A stretch of 12,344 bases of DNA from an uncultured Candidatus Melainabacteria bacterium (GTDB lineage Bacteria > Cyanobacteriota > Vampirovibrionia > Gastranaerophilales > Gastranaerophilaceae), in contig CAKUUG010000046.1 of assembly GCA_934692665.1 (NCBI GenBank), positions 1-12,344 on the forward strand, given 5' to 3'. The notes below the pieces were generated by a model, which ran no database searches, was not told where the DNA came from, and saw nothing but the letters and a program-made list of their open reading frames with translations. This document shows, piece after piece, positions 1 to 6,926 of this stretch. A program made the translations under genes and the position numbers. Each line of letters begins with the position of its first letter. Within the stretch, counting starts at the first letter, position 1.

Positions 1-110
1 CTACTGCTGGTGTTTCACCGTTTTGGTTTTGTTCTACTGCTGGTGTTTCACCGTTTTGGTTTTGTTCTACTGCTGGTGTTTCACCGTTTTGGTTTTGTTC
101 TACTGCTGGT
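1..110 (-). repeat. 33-bp tandem repeat encoding VEQNQNGETPA
   Basis: Three base-for-base identical 33-bp units (1-33, 34-66, 67-99) are followed by the first 11 bases of a fourth (100-110). They are in frame in the giant gene and encode an 11-residue Gln/Asn/Pro unit. The array begins at the window edge, so its true copy number is unknown. The exact nucleotide identity suggests recent duplication by slippage or recombination. Confidence 0.95.
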
Positions 111-3100
111 ACGCTACTTGGGTCTGCCGGAGCTTCTGTAGTTTCAGGTATTACAACATCTGGTATTTCATATCCTAATTCATTAGTTGTTGTTACAGTT
201 GTTGCACCCTCTGGAGTTGTCATACTAGCTTCTCCGTTTGGACCTGTTACGATTATAGTTCCATCAGTATATGTTATACTTTTTGAACCTTCTCCGTCAT
301 CTACAACTATAGTTCCATCAGGATATGTCATACTTTTTGGTCCATTTGGGTTATTTGGATTATATACGGTTGTTATTCCTGTTGCTGGGTCGTATACACT
401 TGGTAATCCGTTTTCTTGATTGATTGTGATTTGTAGTCCATTATTACTTTTGGTTTCGTTTTCGCTTTCAGCTTGCCCAGGTTCATAATCATATATATTA
501 TTTCCACCGTTAGGATTTTTTACAGGGTCTCCGCAAACAACTGAGGAGTTGTCTGGGATTTCTGGATCGCTATCTGGGTCAGAGCTGCTATCACCGTTTG
601 AGTCTTCTTCTTGCTTTTCTTCTGAGTCAGAGTTGCTATCACCGTTTGAGTCTTCTTCTTGCTTTTCTTCTGAGTCAGAGTTGCTATCACCGTCTGAGTC
701 TTCTTCTTGTTTTCCTTCTGGATTAGAGCTGCTATCTTCAAATTTACCTATAGTGTCATCACCTTGTACTTTGTCACCTTCTTGTGAAGGTTCTGAAGCA
801 TCAGATGAAGGTTCAGAAGGAACAGTAGATGGTTGAGAAGGATCAGTTGATGGTTCAACAACCGTAATATCATTACCAGGTTGTTCTATTTCTGGCTCGC
901 TTACGCAAGGTGCTTCTGTTTCAGATGGTGGAATATCCGGTTCTGATGGTTGAGTTGGTGGTGTATCCGGTTCTGTTTGAGATGGTTGAGTTGGTACTGG
1001 TGTTTCAGATGGTTGAGTCGGGGTTGGTGTTTCAGATGGTTGAGTTGGTGGTGTATCCGGTTCTGTTTGAGATGGTTGAGTTGGTACTGGTGTTTCAGAT
1101 GGTTGAGTCGGGGTTGGTGTTTCAGATGGTTGAGTTGGTACTTCTGATGGTGTATCCGGTTGAGTTGGTACTTCTGATGGTTGTGTTGGTTGTTGAGGTG
1201 TTGTTGGTTCCGGTTGTGGTTGAGGTGTTGTTGTTTGAGGTTGTGGTTGAGGTGTTGTTGTTTGAGGTTGAACTTGTGCTGCTTGTACAGGTGCAGCTTC
1301 ATTTTTTACCATTACCATGAAGTTACTTCTTTGAAGCTTGAATGTTGCATCATAATTTTTAGTTCCATTTTCAGTAATAGGGACTTTGATATTTGAATAT
1401 AAGTTTAATTTTGTTACATCAAGGTTTCCATCTTGGTTAAACAAATCGCTATCGAACCAAACATTGTTGGTTGAGCTATTTGTTGCTGCTAGTTGTTGAA
1501 TAGCGGTTTTACCTAGCTCTACTAAACTGTTGTATTTGGTTAATAAATCTGTATGTTGTGCTTTTACGTCATCACTAAGTTCAAGTACATCTTTTATTGT
1601 TTTTCCGCCAGTATCATCACCAAAACATTCTGCTATAAGTTCATTTCCTGCTGTAGTAATAGAATCATACAAACTTACATTGCCATCTGTTCCGTTAGAA
1701 TCTTGGTATTGTACATAACGTAACAAATCCATATAGCTTGCGCCATTTTGTGTATCTCCATCTGCATTTACTAAATCAGCATAGTTAACGCTTTCTTGCG
1801 AAACAGATAAAATTGAAGAAGAATAATTGCCTGTTGTTAGTGCTTCTTGTTCTAAATCTTTTTCTGAATAATCTTTTGCATTTAAGAATGAAACAGATGT
1901 GTCAGGAGTTTTTAGAGATTCTAATTTTTCTGGATTGTCTCTAGCAGTTTCTGCCAATCTAACAAGTACATCTTGCGGAGTGAAATCTTTTTCCATATTT
2001 TGGAAAATTTCATCATTATCATGGTCATTAGCTATAGCATATAAGATATTCATACCTGCAGGAGTGGTTAATAGTTCGTCTTTTGTTAATAGACGTTTTT
2101 GTCCATTTTCATCTTCTTTTGTTAAGCTATATTGTTCAATGATGCTGTTTGCGATGTTATTTTGGACTTCGTCTTCATTTAAGGATAATGCAAATCCGTC
2201 TTTTCCATCAATTAAATTAGCTATCTCAGTATCACTATACCCTAATTTTTCGAGTGCTTTTGTGATATCTATTTTATCATCTACTTCGATATTATTTTTA
2301 TCCCAATCTACACCTGGGTTTTTTTCTGAAAAGGTTAGATTTGTCATATCTTCGTTATTTATCACATCATTAAGACCTGAAGCTCCTTGAGTAAGTTCAG
2401 TCATAACTTTAGAAAGACCACTAGTATCTCCTTCTTGAACTGTGTATATAACTCTTTGTTCAGTTGTTCCTGCAATATTAGACAAATCTAAGACATTTGA
2501 TGTCATAGATATATTGTTGTTGTCTTCATTTCCATCGTTAGCTACAAAAAGTATTGTATCTGACATTCTGTTTAAAACTTCATTGTCATTATCTAAATTG
2601 CTTATATCGTATTTAATGCCATTTGATTCTGCTATGTCTTTTAGTGATTCTGTTAAGATTTTTGTATCGGTTTCTGATAAATTTTCAAAATCATCTACAT
2701 CAATACCATAAGTTGAAGCTACTTCTTCTAACAAAGCTGTTCTTGCAGTAGTTTTGCTTTCATTTTCTACTCCTATAAATTCATTTAAATCATCAAACAT
2801 TGTTTCAGTGGCGTCATTTTCTTGCTCTTTTATTACTTTATAAATATCATCATTTAAATTTAATCCTTGTTCAGAATTGAATTCAATTTCTGTACTAAGA
2901 GTTTGGTCTTCATTTTCTGCATAACCTAAACTTGTAACATTTAAGTATGTTAAATTGCTGAGGTCAACTCCGTCTGATAAATCTGCATTAAGAATTGCTT
3001 CTGGAGCAATATCGTAAATATCTCCTATATTTTCAGACATTTTGTATTCATTGTTGTTGTAGCTTGTTTTTATACCATCAACAACACTTTCAGCAGCTTC

Positions 3101-4057
3101 TTTTGAATAACCTTTATTATTCATAAGCCATTTAACAGCTGCAGTAGTGTTAGTTCCGTATTTATCTTCAGATTCGGCTGCAGATTTAACATAACCTGCT
3201 ATTTCTTTTATTGAATCTGCATTATCACTATCATAAACATCAATGCCCAATGCATCAGCAATTTGGTAGTTTTCGTAGCTATCAGCTATACTTTTCATAA
3301 ATTCTTCATTATTTTGGTTTTGGTCTACCAATGCCCAAGCAGCTTCATTCATTTCATCTGAATAGTCTGAAATCGATGGAATTAATTTTTCTTTGTCATT
3401 TTCATCAATTTTATGGTTACCATCATATTCATCGGGTTCATAAGTTGCATAAGTTCCTTTGATTAAACTTTTAACGGTTTTGTCAGTATCATCATAAAAA
3501 TCTGCTTTAACTTGTCCAACATTATCTGTTTTTGCTCCATGGGAGTGATCGCCGTCTTTTGTGATTGTTGTAGAACCTACATCTTCTTTTGTTCTAGATT
3601 CTACTGAGTAAGAATATTCCATAGCATCTTCTGCGGCAGATAATGCATCTGTTCCTTCTTCTGTAGTTTTAATAGCTTTATCTAATTTTGTTTGTGCTAA
3701 ATTTAGTTCATCTTGTGCAGATTTAATTTCTTGTTCGCGAGCTGATAATTCATTTTTCCAGTCTTCTAAATCATTTTCATATTGTTGTTGCGCTGAAGAG
3801 TTTTCGACATCTGGTAATCCTTTATAATTTGATTCAATAGGTTTTTTATCTAAGAAACTGTAATATTCTGTTTGTAAATCAGACAAGTTAGCACTTTTAT
3901 CATTGACATCACTTGTTAAATCTTCCAAAGTAGTTGGTTCAGTATTTTCTTTGACATCAAAAGCTGAACTTGTATTATTATCATTTAATTGTGTTTTATC
4001 TAGCCATAAAACTGGTTTTATTTCTTTAAAAATTTTTCCGATACCATTTAGGTTCAT
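1..4057 (-). CDS. Giant acidic repeat-rich protein, 3' end beyond window (at least 1352 aa)
   Basis: The frame is open from the ATG at 4057-4055 to the left edge with no stop, so the C-terminus is missing. The start is set by AAGGAAGG eight bases upstream (4066-4073). I do not recognise the whole protein. It starts MNLNGIGKIFKEIKP, with no hydrophobic signal peptide or membrane segment. In order: a heptad-like charged coiled coil (about 88-130); an EF-hand/dockerin-like loop EYDGNHKIDEND (210-221); a long acidic, probably mostly helical region; a LysM-like segment opening YTVQEGDT (538-545) and closing NPGVDW...IEVDDKIDI (580-598); a Pro/Thr/Gln/Ser-rich linker (about 920-1053); a Ser/Asp/Glu-rich block (about 1109-1160); 18-residue TYPDGT repeats (about 1240-1290); and 11-residue repeats at the edge. 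Asp, Glu, Asn, Ser and Thr dominate; Arg and Cys are rare (three Cys noted, two of them in the tail). A surface or extracellular adhesin or wall-associated role is inference. A secretion route is not visible. Confidence 0.9.
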   Translation of the reverse strand, partial: MNLNGIGKIFKEIKPVLWLDKTQLNDNNTSSAFDVKENTEPTTLEDLTSDVNDKSANLSDLQTEYYSFLDKKPIESNYKGLPDVENSSAQQQYENDLEDWKNELSAREQEIKSAQDELNLAQTKLDKAIKTTEEGTDALSAAEDAMEYSYSVESRTKEDVGSTTITKDGDHSHGAKTDNVGQVKADFYDDTDKTVKSLIKGTYATYEPDEYDGNHKIDENDKEKLIPSISDYSDEMNEAAWALVDQNQNNEEFMKSIADSYENYQIADALGIDVYDSDNADSIKEIAGYVKSAAESEDKYGTNTTAAVKWLMNNKGYSKEAAESVVDGIKTSYNNNEYKMSENIGDIYDIAPEAILNADLSDGVDLSNLTYLNVTSLGYAENEDQTLSTEIEFNSEQGLNLNDDIYKVIKEQENDATETMFDDLNEFIGVENESKTTARTALLEEVASTYGIDVDDFENLSETDTKILTESLKDIAESNGIKYDISNLDNDNEVLNRMSDTILFVANDGNEDNNNISMTSNVLDLSNIAGTTEQRVIYTVQEGDTSGLSKVMTELTQGASGLNDVINNEDMTNLTFSEKNPGVDWDKNNIEVDDKIDITKALEKLGYSDTEIANLIDGKDGFALSLNEDEVQNNIANSIIEQYSLTKEDENGQKRLLTKDELLTTPAGMNILYAIANDHDNDEIFQNMEKDFTPQDVLVRLAETARDNPEKLESLKTPDTSVSFLNAKDYSEKDLEQEALTTGNYSSSILSVSQESVNYADLVNADGDTQNGASYMDLLRYVQYQDSNGTDGNVSLYDSITTAGNELIAECFGDDTGGKTIKDVLELSDDVKAQHTDLLTKYNSLVELGKTAIQQLAATNSSTNNVWFDSDLFNQDGNLDVTKLNLYSNIKVPITENGTKNYDATFKLQRSNFMVMVKNEAAPVQAAQVQPQTTTPQPQPQTTTPQPQPEPTTPQQPTQPSEVPTQPDTPSEVPTQPSETPTPTQPSETPVPTQPSQTEPDTPPTQPSETPTPTQPSETPVPTQPSQTEPDTPPTQPSEPDIPPSETEAPCVSEPEIEQPGNDITVVEPSTDPSQPSTVPSEPSSDASEPSQEGDKVQGDDTIGKFEDSSSNPEGKQEEDSDGDSNSDSEEKQEEDSNGDSNSDSEEKQEEDSNGDSSSDPDSDPEIPDNSSVVCGDPVKNPNGGNNIYDYEPGQAESENETKSNNGLQITINQENGLPSVYDPATGITTVYNPNNPNGPKSMTYPDGTIVVDDGEGSKSITYTDGTIIVTGPNGEASMTTPEGATTVTTTNELGYEIPDVVIPETTEAPADPSSVPAVEQNQNGETPAVEQNQNGETPAVEQNQNGETPAV
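194..337 (-). repeat. 54-bp (18-residue) beta-type repeats with TYPDGT core
   Basis: Three units at exact 54-bp spacing (cores at 302-337, 248-283 and 194-229) encode KSMTYPDGTIVV, KSITYTDGTIIV and ASMTTPEGATTV. Each is separated by a Gly/Asp/Asn turn-like linker. A more distant copy (SVYDPATGITTVY) precedes them. The alternating hydrophobic pattern with PDGT turns predicts short beta strands. It resembles the G-box repeats of the eukaryotic CPAP/TCP10 C-terminal domain, but that likeness rests on pattern only. Confidence 0.75.
579..734 (-). repeat. 48-bp tandem repeat encoding acidic Ser/Asp/Glu units
   Basis: The motif recurs at 591, 639 and 687, giving a 48-bp period (16 residues, about KQEEDSNGDSNSDSEE). 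The first two units are near-identical and the third is partly degenerate; a partial unit lies at 579-590. It encodes a highly acidic, hydrophilic stretch in the giant protein, similar in composition to Ser-Asp spacers in surface proteins. Metal binding or an extended spacer are both possible. Confidence 0.9.
945..1139 (-). repeat. Exact 90-bp tandem duplication in Pro/Thr/Ser-rich linker
   Basis: Bases 945-1034 and 1035-1124 are identical, and the identity continues as a 15-base partial third copy (1125-1139). Each 90-bp unit encodes 30 residues, themselves built from PTQPSETP-like subrepeats. The exact identity over 90 bp shows a recent duplication that kept the frame. Such Pro/Thr/Ser linkers are usually extended and sometimes O-glycosylated; no glycosylation evidence is visible here. 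Confidence 0.95.
1131..1180 (-). repeat. 30-bp direct repeat encoding SEVPTQP
   Basis: The 20-base string at 1131-1150 recurs exactly at 1161-1180, a 30-bp (10-residue) period continuing the Pro/Thr linker of the giant gene. It may be an older, shorter ancestor of the neighbouring 90-bp unit. Confidence 0.8.
1212..1265 (-). repeat. 27-bp tandem duplication encoding Pro/Gln/Thr units
   Basis: Two identical 27-bp units (1212-1238 and 1239-1265) encode a 9-residue PQPQPQTTT-type unit near the start of the linker. They are in frame with the giant gene and distinct from the other arrays. Confidence 0.92.
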
Positions 4058-4100
4058 CTTAACTACCTTCCTTTTCTTGTCGCTCCATTTAGTTTTTTAT

Positions 4101-4112
4101 TTCCACATGGAA
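4101..4112. promoter_or_regulatory. Short dyad TTCCACATGGAA in divergent intergenic region
   Basis: Five-base arms TTCCA/TGGAA are separated by CA, upstream of the giant gene and about 45 bp from its start codon. It is next to an AT-rich stretch (TAAAAT on the minus strand at 4119-4114) that could be a -10 element for the giant gene, but no convincing -35 is visible. It could be an operator or chance. Confidence 0.25.
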
Positions 4113-4166
4113 TATTTTATTAAACGTAAAAGGTACATTTTCTTCACAAAACTTTACAAAAAGCTC

Positions 4167-4179
4167 GTTAAAATTTAAC
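4167..4179. promoter_or_regulatory. Perfect 13-bp dyad GTTAAAATTTAAC
   Basis: Six-base arms GTTAAA/TTTAAC flank a central A, roughly midway between the divergent giant gene and the glycosyltransferase operon. Position and symmetry fit a binding site for a dimeric regulator serving one or both promoters. It is A/T-only except at its ends, so chance occurrence in this AT-rich DNA is a real alternative. Confidence 0.3.
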
Positions 4180-4202
4180 AATTTTCTTTTTTGAAGTTTT
4201 TT

Positions 4203-4211
4203 TGATAAAAT
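4203..4211 (+). promoter_or_regulatory. Extended -10 promoter for the glycosyltransferase-mur operon
   Basis: TGATAAAAT matches the extended -10 form TGnTATAAT, with one mismatch in the hexamer. The expected -35 position is poor, as is common for extended -10 promoters. Transcription would start near 4218, leaving a leader of about 20 bases before the GTG at 4238. Confidence 0.45.
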
Positions 4212-4226
4212 CAAATTAAGAATTTT

Positions 4227-4232
4227 AGGGGA
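4227..4232 (+). promoter_or_regulatory. Ribosome binding site supporting the GTG start
   Basis: AGGGGA lies five bases before the GTG at 4238. The nearby ATG at 4233 is in another frame and is not spaced for this site, so GTG is chosen as the start of the glycosyltransferase. Confidence 0.6.
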
Positions 4233-4237
4233 ATGTT

Positions 4238-5557
4238 GTGAAAGAAAGAGTAGCATTACTAATAATAATTACAATTTTAATCACGTTTTTGATTGTTTTT
4301 CAAAACTACTTTAATACAATGTGGGCAATAATTTCTCTTATTTGTTTTATGTTTTTGTATTCGTTTTATATGTATTGTGTGCAAAAATACCAAAAAAGAA
4401 AACAAAAGAAAAATCCCCCAATCGTCAACTATGACTATCATCCTTTTGTTTCTATAATGATTCCTTGTCACAATGAACAAGATGTTATTGAAAAAACAGT
4501 CGAAAACATCTCAAAACTCGACTATGACAAGTATGAAATTATCTTGATAGATGATAGAAGCACTGATTCAACCCCTGAAATACTAAAAAAACTGGAAAGC
4601 GAAAACAAAAACATAAAATTTTTAATCAGAAACAAAGATGCAAAAGCAGGAAAATCAGCTGTATTGAATGATGCAATGAAATTAGCAACAGGAGATGCTA
4701 TTCTCGTTTTTGATGCTGATGCAAAAATTAACCCTGATTTTCTAAAAGAAATGCTTCCAAAATTAGAACCGGCAGACGTTGGCGCTGTGCAAGCTCAAAA
4801 AATAATAATAAACGTAAAACAGAATTTTTTGACACAATGTCAATACAATGAATACATTTTAGATACTCACCTACAAACAGGCAGAGATGCAGTAAGAGGT
4901 GCAGTAGAATTGAGAGGAAACGGCGAACTAATCAAACGCCAAGCACTCAACAGTATCAATGGCTGGAACGAAGAAACAATCGTCGATGACCTCGATATGT
5001 CAACAAGATTGCACATAAAAGGCTGGGATATCAGATTCTGCACAGAAACCCAAGTTTTTGAAGAAGGGGTCGTGACATTCCCTGCACTCATCAAACAAAG
5101 ACGTCGCTGGGTAGAAGGGTCTATTCGCCGTTATTTAGAATATGCAAAAGATGTCTTAACAACAAAAGACATGTCTCTTCGTGTCGGGTTTGATTTGATT
5201 GCTTATATTTCAGAGTTTTTGTTGCCATTTTGGTTAATTACAGAAATATTTATCCAAGCCTTCAAATTCGTAAAAGGTTATGACAACTGCATTTTGTCTT
5301 CTATTGTTATGGTTGTTGCAACGGGGATATTTTTTACTTGTGGATTTGTATACAGTTTAAAAAGATACGCTAATATGAAGTTTTTCCAAGCGTTTGGGCA
5401 AGCAATCGTGACTTCTGTTTACTTTTTGACTATTTGGTTTCCTATTGCAATGTTTATTATATTTAAAATAATTTTTACAAAAAAAACTATGGATTGGGGC
5501 AAAACCGTTCATGGCGTTACTTCAATCACTTTAGAGGAAGTTAACAATGCAAACTAA
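4238..5557 (+). CDS. Processive family 2 membrane glycosyltransferase
   Basis: A 439-residue inner-membrane GT2 enzyme of the BcsA/PgaC/hyaluronan-synthase type, expected to transfer sugars from a nucleotide-sugar donor at the cytoplasmic face and probably extrude a chain. Two N-terminal membrane helices (about 5-23 and 27-48) precede the GT-A domain. Motifs seen: VSIMIPCHNE (71-80), the donor-site IDDRSTD (104-110), the metal-binding DAD (159-161), VDDLD (249-253, catalytic-base motif) and QRRRW (287-291). Helices at about 318-342, 351-375 and 388-413 follow. The sequence strongly recalls cyanobacterial GT2 proteins. It heads the operon and overlaps murC by 11 bp, so it is likely co-translated with wall-precursor genes. 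The sugar and product cannot be told from sequence. PgaC-like N-acetylglucosamine polymerase and glucan synthase are both possible, and no PilZ domain is present. Confidence 0.9.
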   Translation: MKERVALLIIITILITFLIVFQNYFNTMWAIISLICFMFLYSFYMYCVQKYQKRKQKKNPPIVNYDYHPFVSIMIPCHNEQDVIEKTVENISKLDYDKYEIILIDDRSTDSTPEILKKLESENKNIKFLIRNKDAKAGKSAVLNDAMKLATGDAILVFDADAKINPDFLKEMLPKLEPADVGAVQAQKIIINVKQNFLTQCQYNEYILDTHLQTGRDAVRGAVELRGNGELIKRQALNSINGWNEETIVDDLDMSTRLHIKGWDIRFCTETQVFEEGVVTFPALIKQRRRWVEGSIRRYLEYAKDVLTTKDMSLRVGFDLIAYISEFLLPFWLITEIFIQAFKFVKGYDNCILSSIVMVVATGIFFTCGFVYSLKRYANMKFFQAFGQAIVTSVYFLTIWFPIAMFIIFKIIFTKKTMDWGKTVHGVTSITLEEVNNAN

Positions 5558-6926
5558 AACATTTCATTTTATTGCAATTGGTGGTGTCGGGCAGAGTGCT
5601 TTGGCAAAGATTCTTTTGCAATTGGGCTATAGAGTTTCAGGTTCTGATATACAAGATAGCAAATATACAAAACTGGTAAAAGACCTAGGGGCAGAAGTTT
5701 TTATCGGACACAAAAAAGAAAACATAAAAGATAGACCCGTTGTTGTTATTTCTTCTGCAATAAAAGAAGACAACCCTGAGCTAATAGAAGCAAAAAGGCT
5801 AGGGCTTGAGATTTTGCATCGTTCAGACTGTTTAAAACTTATTTCTGAAAAATTTCCGATTTTTGTGGGGCTGGCAGGAACTCACGGAAAAACTACAACA
5901 TCCGGACTTTTGAGTTTCATTTTGGATAGAATGAATGAAAATCCTTCTTTTGCAATAGGCGGAATTATTCCAAAATTAAACATTAACGCAAATGCTTCAA
6001 AAGACTCTAAAATCTTTGTTGCAGAACTGGATGAATCAGACGGAACTATCCAAAAATATCACCCTAATTACTTTTTGGTTAACAATTTAGAAGAAGACCA
6101 CCTAGACTACTACAAAAACGGGCTTTGCGACATATTGGCAACTTTTGAAAAAACTGTTTCAAATATGCAAGAAAATGACAAACTTTTTCTTAATGTAGAC
6201 AATATGGGCTGCAATATCTTCAAAAGCCAAACTGATTTCAAAAATATAATTACTTATGCGATAGACAATGTTGCAGATTATATGGTAAAAAACATACAAT
6301 TTGAAGAACTGGATTCCAGTTTTGAAGTATATAAAAAAGACACTTTGCTCGGCAAAATCAACCTTATTGTCCCAGGATTGCACAATATATGCAACGCTCT
6401 TGCAATTGTGAGCATATTGGACACAATGGGGTACAAATTCGATGAATATGCAAAATTCTTCGAAGAATTTTCAGGTATGGGAAGAAGATTTCAGCTTGTT
6501 TCTGACAACAAAAAAACGAACATAAAAATAATCGATGACTATGCTCATCACCCATCAGAAATCAAATCAACTCTAAACGCTATACAAAAATCAAAAAGAA
6601 GAAAAGTCGTGATATTCCAGCCTCACAGATACACCAGACTAAAAGGTTTGTGGAATGAGTTTTTGTCTGCATTTTACAATATAGATAAATTGTATGTTTT
6701 GGACGTTTTTTCTGCGGGGGATGAATTTGATAATGAATTTAATTCAAAAAACTTCGCCCACGACATAAAACAAAACAATGTAGATTGTGAATACATAGAA
6801 GGCGACATTGAGCAAGCAGGAAAAACAATAGCTCAAAAATTGCAAAACAATGATTTGGTTTTGACATTGGGAGCAGGCGATATTACAAAAATCGGTGGGG
6901 TTATAGATGATTTGCTCTCAAAATGA
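5547..6926 (+). CDS. murC: UDP-N-acetylmuramate--L-alanine ligase
   Basis: Cytoplasmic ATP-dependent ligase that adds L-Ala to UDP-MurNAc, the first residue of the peptidoglycan stem peptide. At 459 residues it is of normal length. The N-terminal Rossmann-like UDP-binding part has IGGVGQSALA (11-20) and SGSD (31-34). The Mur ligase central domain shows the ATP P-loop GTHGKTTT (111-118), ELDESDGT (160-167) and NNLEEDHLDYY (179-189). The C-terminal domain has GMGRRF (310-315), DDYAHHPSE (330-338), FQPHRYTR (357-364) and LGAGDI (441-446). All expected ligase motifs are present, so it should be active. It starts inside the last 11 bases of the glycosyltransferase gene, with GAGGAAG upstream of the ATG as ribosome site, and its end overlaps murB by 20 bp, which suggests translational coupling along the operon. 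Confidence 0.97.
   Translation: MQTKTFHFIAIGGVGQSALAKILLQLGYRVSGSDIQDSKYTKLVKDLGAEVFIGHKKENIKDRPVVVISSAIKEDNPELIEAKRLGLEILHRSDCLKLISEKFPIFVGLAGTHGKTTTSGLLSFILDRMNENPSFAIGGIIPKLNINANASKDSKIFVAELDESDGTIQKYHPNYFLVNNLEEDHLDYYKNGLCDILATFEKTVSNMQENDKLFLNVDNMGCNIFKSQTDFKNIITYAIDNVADYMVKNIQFEELDSSFEVYKKDTLLGKINLIVPGLHNICNALAIVSILDTMGYKFDEYAKFFEEFSGMGRRFQLVSDNKKTNIKIIDDYAHHPSEIKSTLNAIQKSKRRKVVIFQPHRYTRLKGLWNEFLSAFYNIDKLYVLDVFSAGDEFDNEFNSKNFAHDIKQNNVDCEYIEGDIEQAGKTIAQKLQNNDLVLTLGAGDITKIGGVIDDLLSK

Noticed and set aside
1..110. CRISPR-like direct repeats at the left edge
   Set aside because: The units abut with no spacers, are in frame and read as an 11-residue protein repeat of the long minus-strand gene.
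520..1396. Several low-complexity open frames on both strands (for example 549-836 plus, 901-1302 minus, 910-1320 plus)
   Set aside because: They overlap the repeat region of the giant gene in other frames; they are open only because the repeats lack stops and they have no ribosome sites or recognisable motifs.
1899..2711. Plus-strand open frames opposite the giant gene
   Set aside because: The minus-strand frame is continuous, starts with a strong ribosome site and has coherent domains; the plus-strand frames have none of these.
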